Below, one piece after another: positions 36,012 through 43,493 of a stretch of 64,000 bases of DNA. The notes under the pieces were generated by a model, which ran no database searches, was not told the origin of the DNA, and saw only the letters and a list, made by a program, of their open reading frames with translations. Each line of letters begins with the position of its first letter. Position 1 is the stretch's first letter. The stretch comes from JASLDZ01 sp965199975 (GTDB lineage: Bacteria > Pseudomonadota > Alphaproteobacteria > Caulobacterales > Caulobacteraceae), in NCBI GenBank assembly GCA_965199975.1, contig OZ241340.1:2728001-2792000 (forward strand), in the 5' to 3' direction. Position numbers and translations under genes: made by a program.

Positions 36012-38414
36012 TCAGCTCCGCAGCCGCGCGCCAGCCTTGACCGCGGAGGCCACGACCTTGGCGGACAGCGCCTCGATCTCGGCGTCGGTGAGGGTGGCGG
36101 TGCGCGGCTGCACCTCGATCTCGATCGCCACCGACTTTTCGCCCGCGGCCACCCCCGGCCCCCGGTAGACGTCGAACACCCGCGCCGAGGCGATCAGCGC
36201 CTTGTCGGCGCCGGCCACCGCCCGCACGAGGTCGCCCACCGGCGCGTCCTCGGGCGTCACGAAGGCGAAGTCGCGCCGCAGCGGCATGAGCGGGGAGAGC
36301 GCCGGTGAGGGCCGTGACTTGGCGCCCTTGCGGCGCGGCGCGGGCACGGCTTCGAGCCTGAGCTCGAAGGCGTAGACCGGCCCGGCCACATCCAGCACCT
36401 TGAGCACGCGGGGGTGCAAGGCGCCGAACTCGGCCACCACCGCCTTGGGCCCAAGCTGCAGCCGGGCGGACTGGCCCGGGCGCCACCACGCGCTGGCGGC
36501 CCCTTGGACGATTTGCAGGGCGGGGGCGCCGATCGTCTCCAGCAGGGACATCAGATGTCCTTTCAGCAGGAACGCATCTGTCCCGGTCAGTCCCTGCCAG
36601 TCGCGGGGCGGGTGCGGCGCCAGCACCGCGGCGACAGACGTCCATTGGTCGGCCGGCCGGTCGCCCGAGAATGCGGGCCCGATCTCGAACAGGGCGCAGT
36701 CGGCGAAGCCGCGGGCGGCATTGCGGCCGCAGGCCTCGATCAGGGCGGGCAGCGCGCTCGGCCGCATGCAATCGAGGTCCGACGCGATCGGATTTGCGAG
36801 GCGCAGCTCCGGCGCGCCGCCGCCGAACAGCTCGGCGTTGCGCATCGAGGTGAATGACCAGCCAACCGTCTCGCGATAGCCCAGCGCGGCCAGCGCACGC
36901 CGCGCCGTGCGCACGCGCCGTTGACCGATGTCGAGCACGCCTTGCGAAGCCACGGTCAGCATGGGCAATGGCGTCGAGGGCAGATCTGCGAAGCCCTGGA
37001 TGCGCGTGACCTCTTCGACGAGGTCGGCGGGCCCGTCCACGTCACGCCGCCAACTGGGCGGGGTGACACGCACGCTCGCGCCTTGCGCATCGGCGGTCTC
37101 GAACCCCAGCGCCGCAAGAATGTCGAGGATGCGTTCTCGCGGCAGGTCCAGTCCCGACAGACGCTTCACGTAGGCGGGATCGAAGGCGATGTCGGCCACG
37201 GGCGCGGGCGGCGCGCCAGCGATCACCGGCTCGGACGCCTCGCCGCCGCACAGCTCCAGGATCATCGCCGTAGCAAGGTCGAGGCCTGGCAGCAGGAAGC
37301 CCGGATCGACGCCGCGGGCGAAGCGGTACTGGGCGTCGGAGGCGATCCCGAGTTGTCGCCCGGTTTCGGCGGTGCGCACGGGATCGAACCAGCCGGATTC
37401 TAGGAAGACTTCGGTGGTCACCTCCGAGCAGCCGGTGCTCTCGCCGCCCATCACGCCGCCGAGGTCGATGGGCCGCTGGCCGCCAGCGTCGGCGATCACG
37501 CACGCGCCGGGCGCCAGGTCGTAGCGCTTGCCGTCAAGCGCCAGCAGGTGCTCGTCGCCGTGGTCGCCATGGCGGCCCAAGCGCACGTGCAGCGAGTCGC
37601 CCACGAGCTTGGCGGCGTCGTAGGCGTGCAGCGGGCGGCAGCGGTCGAGCGTCAGGAAGTTGGTGACGTCCACCACCGCGTTGATCGGGCGCAGGCCGAC
37701 CGAACGCAGGCGCTCCTGCAGCCAGCCGGGCGACGGCCCGTTGCGCACGCCGCGGATCAGACGACCGGCGAAGTACGGGCAGGTCTCCGGCGCATCGAGC
37801 ACCACCTTCACCGGGCATACGAAGCCGCCGACCATCGACGCCACGCCGGCGGTCTTCAGCCGGCCGACCCCGGCCGCGGCGAGGTCGCGGGCGATGCCCG
37901 CCACACCTAGCCAGTCGGGCCGGTTGGGGGTCACCTCGAAGTCGATCACAGGCTCCAGGCCGAACACCTCGGCCGCCGACGCCCCCACCGCGAACTGGCC
38001 GGGCAGCTCGACGATGCCGTCGCCCTCGGTGGAGACCTCCAGCTCGCGTCCTGAACACAGCATGCCGTTGGAGACTACGCCGCGCACCGGTCGCGCCTCC
38101 AGCGTGATGCCGCTGCCGGGAACGTAGGCGCCCAGCGGCGCATAGATGGTCGTGAGCCCCGCCCGTGCGTTGGGTGCGCCGCACACGATCTCCTTGCGCC
38201 CGTCGCGCGTATCGACCTGGCAGACGCGCAGGCGGTCGGCGTTGGGGTGCTGCACAGCCTCGACGATCTTCGCCACCGAGAAGGCGGCGAGCTTCACGCC
38301 CGGATCGTCCACATGCTCGACCTCGAGCCCCGCGGCGGTCATCGCCCGCGCGATCTCGTCCACGGTGGCGGAGGTGTCGAGGTGCTCGCGCAGCCAGGAG
38401 AGGGTGAACTTCAT
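36012..38414 (-). CDS. pheT: Phenylalanine-tRNA ligase beta subunit
   Basis: An 800-residue subunit of the (alpha-beta)2 enzyme that charges tRNA-Phe and edits mischarged tyrosine. Domains in order: EMAP-like tRNA-binding domain (about 40-150, FSVAKIVEAVQHPNADRLRV), B3/B4 editing domains with RPINAVVDVTNFLTLD and DLGGVMGGESTGC, B5, the synthetase-like core and the C-terminal ferredoxin-like anticodon domain (PLMPLRRDFAFVTPEDAPV). Length is normal. Unusually it is not directly after pheS: three genes lie between them in the same orientation. Confidence 0.96.
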   Translation of the reverse strand: MKFTLSWLREHLDTSATVDEIARAMTAAGLEVEHVDDPGVKLAAFSVAKIVEAVQHPNADRLRVCQVDTRDGRKEIVCGAPNARAGLTTIYAPLGAYVPGSGITLEARPVRGVVSNGMLCSGRELEVSTEGDGIVELPGQFAVGASAAEVFGLEPVIDFEVTPNRPDWLGVAGIARDLAAAGVGRLKTAGVASMVGGFVCPVKVVLDAPETCPYFAGRLIRGVRNGPSPGWLQERLRSVGLRPINAVVDVTNFLTLDRCRPLHAYDAAKLVGDSLHVRLGRHGDHGDEHLLALDGKRYDLAPGACVIADAGGQRPIDLGGVMGGESTGCSEVTTEVFLESGWFDPVRTAETGRQLGIASDAQYRFARGVDPGFLLPGLDLATAMILELCGGEASEPVIAGAPPAPVADIAFDPAYVKRLSGLDLPRERILDILAALGFETADAQGASVRVTPPSWRRDVDGPADLVEEVTRIQGFADLPSTPLPMLTVASQGVLDIGQRRVRTARRALAALGYRETVGWSFTSMRNAELFGGGAPELRLANPIASDLDCMRPSALPALIEACGRNAARGFADCALFEIGPAFSGDRPADQWTSVAAVLAPHPPRDWQGLTGTDAFLLKGHLMSLLETIGAPALQIVQGAASAWWRPGQSARLQLGPKAVVAEFGALHPRVLKVLDVAGPVYAFELRLEAVPAPRRKGAKSRPSPALSPLMPLRRDFAFVTPEDAPVGDLVRAVAGADKALIASARVFDVYRGPGVAAGEKSVAIEIEVQPRTATLTDAEIEALSAKVVASAVKAGARLRS

Positions 38415-38446
38415 GGCGGGTCTCTAGGGCGGCGCGCGGCCAGCGG

Positions 38447-39223
38447 CTACTCGTTGGTTTCGCCGGTGTCGTCTGTCCGCGAGGAGGTCGTCTTCGATTC
38501 CGGCGAGCGCTCCTGGCGCAGGAAAATGCTCATCACGATGTACAAGCCGATGGCGACGAACTCCGCCTGCCACGTCTGGAAGAGTTCAAACCAAAAGGTG
38601 GACGAGCACAGGAAGGGCCCAAGCGCCAGGGGCGCCACGTGCCGGATCATCTCTTCTTCGTTATAGGAGCGACTCCCCGTCCAACCGTTCAGCGCGAAAA
38701 AGATCACGAAAAGACCGAACATCGCGATCGAAAGTGAGTTGTTATAAAACCAGTTCTTCTGGAACGGGTTGAGTTGCACGTTCTCGGTCACGCGTCGACG
38801 ACTTTCCGCGGAGGGGCGCACGGGTTTGCCGTCGCCGTCTTCACCCTTGTCCTCGCTGTTTCGGCCGTCCGAGTCGCGCCCGGTCTTCTCGCCGTCGGAC
38901 TTGCGCGAGTGGGCCGCGCCGCGCTGGCGCAGCACGGTGGAGAAGCTGACCAGCACGCCCAGTTGCAGCACCGCGGCCTGCCAGTTGTTGAAGATGGCGT
39001 ACTGGAAGGTGCCGGTCAGCAGAAAGGCGCCGTAGCTGACCTGCGGAAGCCGCGCCTCGCGCAGCGCCTCGTCGTAGCTTCGCCACCCCGCGACGCTGTG
39101 GGCCGCGAGGCAGACGGCGAAGAGGCCGAACAGCGCGATCGACAAGCTGTTGTCGGCGAACAGCTTCCAGGGCCCGCCCTCTTGTCGGGCGCCGCCGCCT
39201 GAGCCCTTCGCGGCGTCGGTCAT
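38447..39223 (-). CDS. Internally duplicated four-helix membrane protein (DUF6766-like)
   Basis: A 258-residue protein built of two related halves. The first begins DNSLSIALFGLFAVCLAAH and ends SFSTVLRQRGA; the second begins NNSLSIAMFGLFVIFFALN and ends IVMSIFLRQERS. Each has two membrane segments and a WRSY/SRSY plus acidic motif. They are joined by a hydrophilic linker (about 100-145) full of Asp, Glu, Lys and Arg. It resembles proteins labelled DUF6766, of unknown function (label recalled). The ATG overlaps the stop of the GNAT gene (ATGA), so translation is likely coupled. It lies between pheS and pheT. Confidence 0.7.
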   Translation of the reverse strand: MTDAAKGSGGGARQEGGPWKLFADNSLSIALFGLFAVCLAAHSVAGWRSYDEALREARLPQVSYGAFLLTGTFQYAIFNNWQAAVLQLGVLVSFSTVLRQRGAAHSRKSDGEKTGRDSDGRNSEDKGEDGDGKPVRPSAESRRRVTENVQLNPFQKNWFYNNSLSIAMFGLFVIFFALNGWTGSRSYNEEEMIRHVAPLALGPFLCSSTFWFELFQTWQAEFVAIGLYIVMSIFLRQERSPESKTTSSRTDDTGETNE

Positions 39224-39756
39224 GAAGAGGCCTTCTCCAGATGGCGCAGAGCTTCGCCGTAGGCGAGCCGCGCCCGCGCGTCCAGGTCGGCGGCGTTCGC
39301 AGCGGCGAGATCGAAGCGCAGCACGTGCATGGTCCCGCCGGCGCGGTAGCCATGCGGCCACACGCTGGCGATCTCGAAACCGTGGTGCAGGAAGAACGGC
39401 GCCACCCGGGGCGAAGTGTCGACGCTCACCCAGGAGGTCGCCGGCGTCTCCCGCGCGATCATCGCCAAACGCGCCAGGAGCAGCCAGCGGCCGACGCCCA
39501 GCCCGTGAGTGCGCGGGTGCGCCATGCCCCAGGTCAGCAGCGCCTTGTCGTAGTATTCCCAGACCTCGTAGCCGCCGAAGGCGATCGCCGCGCCGTCGAG
39601 CTCCACCAGGAAGGCCGGTCCGTCGAGGTCGTCGAGGCTGTCCTCGAGCCAGCCCCGCTCGTCCGCCCCGAAGAAGGCGGGCACGTTGGCGTCGAAGATG
39701 GCCATCACCCCCGCGCGGTCTGCCTCGGTGTACGGGCGCAGGGCGAGGCGGCTCAC
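39220..39756 (-). CDS. GNAT-family N-acetyltransferase
   Basis: A 178-residue acyltransferase fold. Motif A appears as LTWGMAHPRTHGLGVGRWLLLAR, the acetyl-CoA pyrophosphate loop, and motif B as TSWVSVDTSPRVAPFFLHHGFE. The GTG at 39756 overlaps the stop of the upstream small gene (GTGA) and has GGAGAGG upstream, so it is preferred over a frame extending to 39825. The substrate is unknown. It sits between pheS and pheT with a small membrane gene on one side and a DUF6766-like gene on the other. Confidence 0.88.
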   Translation of the reverse strand: MSRLALRPYTEADRAGVMAIFDANVPAFFGADERGWLEDSLDDLDGPAFLVELDGAAIAFGGYEVWEYYDKALLTWGMAHPRTHGLGVGRWLLLARLAMIARETPATSWVSVDTSPRVAPFFLHHGFEIASVWPHGYRAGGTMHVLRFDLAAANAADLDARARLAYGEALRHLEKASS

Positions 39757-39923
39757 CGTCGCTCGCCTCTCCTCAATCCGAGCCAGGCCGCAGCGAGCAC
39801 GAGCAGGCCCGCGATGAAGCCCCACGGCCGCGGAACGACGCCCATCAGCTGCAGCGAGAAGAGGATGAGCAGCGAGCCGCCGGCCGCCAGCCAGATCACC
39901 GTGGTGCGAAGCTTGGGATCCAC
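39753..39923 (-). CDS. Small two-helix membrane protein
   Basis: A 56-residue protein starting at GTG 39923, nine bases after the pheS stop, with GAGGG upstream. It has two hydrophobic segments (VIWLAAGGSLLILFSLQL and WGFIAGLLVLAAAWLGL) linked by MGVVPRP and a basic C-terminus. Its stop overlaps the GNAT start. I do not recognise a family. Tight packing on both sides argues that it is real and co-translated. Confidence 0.65.
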   Translation of the reverse strand: MDPKLRTTVIWLAAGGSLLILFSLQLMGVVPRPWGFIAGLLVLAAAWLGLRRGERR

Positions 39924-39931
39924 AACGGCCC

Positions 39932-41005
39932 TCAGCTCAGGCCGGCGGAGGGGCTGGGCGCCTGGAAGGGCGAGAAGCCGTAGTGCGCCAGCCAGCGGGT
40001 GTCGGCGGCGAACATGTCGCGCAGGTCGGCCATGCCGTATTTCAGCATCGCCAGGCGATCGATCCCGAAGCCGAAGGCGAAGCCCTGCCATTCGTCGGGG
40101 TCGACGCCGCAGGCGCGCAGCACCTTGGGGTGCACCATGCCGCAGCCCACCACCTCGAGCCAGTCGCCGCCCTTGCCCACCCGGATCTCGCCACCCGAGC
40201 GGTCGCAGCCGATGTCCATCTCGGCGGAGGGCTCGGTGAACGGGAAGTGGTGGGGGCGAAAGCGCGCGGTGATCTCGTCGGTCTCGAAGAAGCGGCGCAC
40301 GAACTCGGTCAGCGTCCACTTCAGGTGGCCCATGGTGATCTCGCGATCAATGACGAGGCCCTCAAGCTGGTGGAACATGGGCGTGTGGGTGGCGTCGCTG
40401 TCCTTGCGGTAGGTGCGACCGGGGGCGACGATCCGGTACGGCGGCGCACCCGCCATCATGGTGCGGATCTGCACCGGGCTCGTGTGGGTGCGCAGCACCT
40501 TGCGCTCGCCCGCCGCATCGGGCGCGAGAAAGAAGGTGTCGTGCGTCTCGCGCGCCGGGTGCTTGGGCGGGAAGTTCAGGGCGGTGAAGTTGTGCCAGTC
40601 GTCTTCGATGTCCGGTCCCTCGGCCACGCTGAACCCCAGGTCGGCGAAGATGGCGACCATCTCCTCCTTCACCTGCAGCGTGGGATGCACCGAGCCCGTG
40701 CGCGTGAACGGCGCCGGCAGCGACAGGTCGAGCGCCTTGGCCGTGAGCGCCGCGTCGAGCGCCAGGCCCTCCAGCGCCGCCCGGCGGACGGCCAGGGCGG
40801 CGGAGATGCGGTCGCGCAACGCGTTGACCCGCGGCCCCTGCTCGCGCCGCTCGTCGGGCGAGAGCGCGCCCATGCCCTTGAGGAGGCTCGAGACCGACCC
40901 CTGCTTGCCCAGCGCCTCGACCCGCACCGCGTCGAGCGCGGCGAGGTCGGGGGCTGCCGCGATGCGGGCCACAAGGTCGGCGTCCAGGGCGGCGAGGTCG
41001 GTCAT
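39932..41005 (-). CDS. pheS: Phenylalanine-tRNA ligase alpha subunit
   Basis: A 357-residue catalytic subunit of class II PheRS. An N-terminal coiled coil (to about 90) is followed by the catalytic core: motif 1 region SVHPTLQVKEEMVAIFADLG, FPPKHPARETHDTFFL, motif 2 RIVAPGRTYRKDSDATHTPM, and motif 3 GFAFGFGIDRLAMLKYGM. HTSPVQIRTM is also present. Length is typical. It is the first gene of a tightly packed minus-strand run (pheS, small membrane gene, GNAT, DUF6766-like, pheT, UPF0114, hydrolase). infC, rpmI and rplT, often its neighbours, are about 16 kb away here. Confidence 0.97.
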   Translation of the reverse strand: MTDLAALDADLVARIAAAPDLAALDAVRVEALGKQGSVSSLLKGMGALSPDERREQGPRVNALRDRISAALAVRRAALEGLALDAALTAKALDLSLPAPFTRTGSVHPTLQVKEEMVAIFADLGFSVAEGPDIEDDWHNFTALNFPPKHPARETHDTFFLAPDAAGERKVLRTHTSPVQIRTMMAGAPPYRIVAPGRTYRKDSDATHTPMFHQLEGLVIDREITMGHLKWTLTEFVRRFFETDEITARFRPHHFPFTEPSAEMDIGCDRSGGEIRVGKGGDWLEVVGCGMVHPKVLRACGVDPDEWQGFAFGFGIDRLAMLKYGMADLRDMFAADTRWLAHYGFSPFQAPSPSAGLS

Positions 41006-41342
41006 GGTCGGGGGTGCTCTAGCGCGAGCGTGGGGGCGGGTGAAAGGTGCGGGCCGCTCTTCGCCGCCGCACCCTCGAGGCGACGCCCGCGCCGAGCCGG
41101 CGGAGCCGCGCAGGCGGCTCCGCCTTTACATTCCGAACGCGGAGCAATACCCGCAGACGTCCAAATATGACGTCTTCACGACTTTTGTTCCGAACCCTGA
41201 GCGAAAACGCTTGCATTTCACGTTGCATCGGCACATATGCATCCTCGACGCGACACCGACTGGAAGGCTGACCCGCAAGGACACACCCGAGAGCCGCTCG
41301 CGTCTCTTTTCCGGCCATCCCAGCCCTGAAGGAGACGCCTCC
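41006..41342. other. Intergenic region with a hairpin upstream of pheS
   Basis: 337 bases between divergent pheS and a small ORF. A perfect 10-bp stem (GGCGGAGCCG 41099-41108 with CGGCTCCGCC 41115-41124, 6-base loop) is followed on the plus strand by TTT. On the minus strand it is about 100 bases ahead of pheS but has no U-run or leader peptide that I can see, so attenuation is not supported. Promoters for both genes must lie here. Confidence 0.4.
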
Positions 41343-41477
41343 ATGAACACCTTCACTTCGCTGCCCACCGCCATCTGGCAGTTCGCCTTCACAGGCGTGC
41401 TGGCGCCCCATCTGCGCACGCTGGTCGAGCATCCCGCTCCCCGCGTCGTGTCCACCTCTAAGCGCATATTCATCTGA
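41343..41477 (+). CDS. Putative 44-residue small protein
   Basis: ATG at 41343 is preceded by AAGGAG about nine bases upstream, an excellent ribosome-binding site, and the frame ends at TGA 41475-41477. The product starts MNTFTSLPTAIWQFAFTGVL, weakly hydrophobic, then becomes basic (VVSTSKRIFI at the end). No family recognised. A GC-rich hairpin follows. Confidence 0.45.
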   Translation: MNTFTSLPTAIWQFAFTGVLAPHLRTLVEHPAPRVVSTSKRIFI

Positions 41478-41530
41478 GCGCGTGCCCGAGCGGGCGCGAC
41501 ACGCGCCGGCTCGGGTCTCGCAGTCCGGCT

Positions 41531-41569
41531 CCGCAACGCCCCGCCGGCCTCGCTGGCGAGGCGTTGCGG
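41531..41569. terminator. Hairpin between the small ORF and mccA
   Basis: A 10-bp perfect stem (CCGCAACGCC 41531-41540 with GGCGTTGCGG 41560-41569) with further internal pairing (CGCC/GGCG) in its loop, directly after the mccA stop. No T-run is seen, but its place between convergent genes suggests a two-way stop. Confidence 0.5.
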
Positions 41570-41570
41570 A

Positions 41571-43448
41571 TCAGGCCGCCGGCTCGACGCGGCGGATGCG
41601 GGCCAGGGTCTCGCCTTCGCGCACCTGGGCGCCCGCGGCGGCGGCCAGCGCCTCGACCACCCCGTCGAAGGGGGCGGTGAGGGTGTGCTCCATCTTCATG
41701 GCCTCCAGCGTGAGGAGCTTCTGGCCCTTCACCACCTTCGCGTCGGCCTCGACCTCCACCGCGATCACTCGGCCCGGCATGGGCGACAGGATGGCGCCGT
41801 CGCCGGCGGCGGCCGATCCGCGCCCTTCGGTGCGATCGGGCTGGACGAGATGAGGCCAGCCGCGGTCGACCACGACGAGCCCTGCGCCCACTTCGAGCAC
41901 GGCCGCCTCGGTCGCGGGCGAGGCGGCGATCGCCACCTCGCGCGCGGCGCCGTCCACCTGCAGGCGTGTCGCGGCGATGGGCGGGGCGTTGACGCGAAAG
42001 CCCGCCAGCGCCGCCCAGGGCCCCTCCCCCGCGTGCGCCAGGCGGGCGGCGGCGGCGGAGAGGGGGGCGGCGGCGGGCTCGCGACTAGCCAGGAGGGTGT
42101 CGAGCGCGGTCTCGATGTAGCCGGTGGTCACCTCCGCGGCGAGGAAGTGCGGGTCGCGCAACAGGGCGGCGAGAAACCCGGCGTTGGCGGCGACCGGCCA
42201 CACCACCGTGCGGTCGCACGCCTGCGCCAAGTGCGCGGCGGCCGCATTTCGGGTGGGGGCATGGGCGATCAGCTTGGCGATCATCGGGTCGTAGAACGGG
42301 GAGATCACGCCCCCCTGCTCGACGCCGCTGTCCACCCGCACGCGGTCGCGCGGCAACTCGAGGCGCTCCAGCAGGCCGGTGGACGGCAGGAAGCCCTTCT
42401 CCGGGCTCTCGGCGTAGAGGCGCGCCTCCATGGCCCAACCGTTCAGGGTGAGCTCGTCCTGGCGTAGCGGCAGAGGCTCGCCCGAGGCGACGCGCAGCTG
42501 CCACTCCACCAGGTCCTGCCCGGTGACCGCCTCGGTGACGGGGTGCTCCACTTGCAGGCGGGTGTTCATCTCCATGAACCAGATGCGGTCGGCCCGCAGG
42601 CCCGCGCTAGCGTCGGCGATGAACTCGATGGTGCCGGCGCCGACATAGTCGACCGCACGCGCCGCCTTCACCGCCGCGGCGCAGACGGCCTCGCGGGTGG
42701 CGGCGTCCATGCCGGGGGCGGGCGCCTCCTCGATCACCTTCTGGTGGCGGCGCTGCAGGGTGCAGTCACGCTCGAAGAGGTGGACGACGTTCCCATGGCT
42801 GTCGCCGAACACCTGCACCTCGATGTGGCGGGGCGCGGTGATGTAAGCCTCGATCAGCACCCGGTCGTCGCCGAAGCTGGACGCCGCCTCGCGCTTGCAG
42901 GAGATCAGCGCGTCGTCGAAGGCGGCGGCCTCGTCCACCCGGCGCATGCCCTTGCCGCCACCGCCGGCCACCGCCTTGATCAGCACGGGATAGCCGATGG
43001 CGTCGGCCTCGACCCTGAGGTGTGCGGGCGCCTGGTCCTCGCCCTGGTAGCCGGGCGTCACCGGAACGCCCGCGGCGATCATGCGCGCCTTGGCGGCGTC
43101 CTTCAGCCCCATGGCGCGGATGCTGGAAGGTTTCGGCCCCACCCACACGAGCCCCGCATCGATCACCGCCTGGGCGAAATCGGCATTCTCGGAGAGGAAG
43201 CCGTAGCCGGGATGGATGGCGTCGGCCCCGCTCTCTCGCGCAGCCGCAAGGATGCGCGCGCCCACAAGGTAGCTCTCGCGCGCCGGCGAGGGGCCGATAT
43301 GCACGGCCTGATCGGCCATGCGCACATGCGGCGCGTCCATGTCCGCGTCGGAGAATACGGCCACCGTGCGCACGCCCATCCGCCGGGCGGTGCGGATGAT
43401 GCGACAGGCGATCTCGCCCCGGTTGGCGATGAGCAGGCGCGTGAGCAT
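41571..43448 (-). CDS. mccA: Methylcrotonyl-CoA carboxylase biotin-carrying subunit
   Basis: A 625-residue acyl-CoA carboxylase alpha subunit. The biotin carboxylase domain occupies about 1-450 (LIANRGEIACRIIRTARRMG, HPGYGFLSENADFA, VAGGGGKGMRRV, MEMNTRLQVEHPVTEAVTG). The biotin carboxyl carrier domain is at the end with EAMKM, biotinylated at Lys585. Sequence alone fits acetyl-, propionyl- or methylcrotonyl-CoA carboxylase; the nearby isovaleryl-CoA dehydrogenase and matching carboxyltransferase point to methylcrotonyl-CoA, third step of leucine breakdown. Unusually it is separated from the other two genes by a gene in the opposite orientation. Confidence 0.92.
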   Translation of the reverse strand: MLTRLLIANRGEIACRIIRTARRMGVRTVAVFSDADMDAPHVRMADQAVHIGPSPARESYLVGARILAAARESGADAIHPGYGFLSENADFAQAVIDAGLVWVGPKPSSIRAMGLKDAAKARMIAAGVPVTPGYQGEDQAPAHLRVEADAIGYPVLIKAVAGGGGKGMRRVDEAAAFDDALISCKREAASSFGDDRVLIEAYITAPRHIEVQVFGDSHGNVVHLFERDCTLQRRHQKVIEEAPAPGMDAATREAVCAAAVKAARAVDYVGAGTIEFIADASAGLRADRIWFMEMNTRLQVEHPVTEAVTGQDLVEWQLRVASGEPLPLRQDELTLNGWAMEARLYAESPEKGFLPSTGLLERLELPRDRVRVDSGVEQGGVISPFYDPMIAKLIAHAPTRNAAAAHLAQACDRTVVWPVAANAGFLAALLRDPHFLAAEVTTGYIETALDTLLASREPAAAPLSAAAARLAHAGEGPWAALAGFRVNAPPIAATRLQVDGAAREVAIAASPATEAAVLEVGAGLVVVDRGWPHLVQPDRTEGRGSAAAGDGAILSPMPGRVIAVEVEADAKVVKGQKLLTLEAMKMEHTLTAPFDGVVEALAAAAGAQVREGETLARIRRVEPAA

Positions 43449-43493
43449 GACGCCGTCATACAGCCGCGCGGTCGCTGCGCACAGGAAGCCGAC

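Noticed and set aside
41099..41127. pheS attenuator
   Set aside because: A hairpin exists, but on the pheS strand there is no U-run and no Phe-rich leader peptide.
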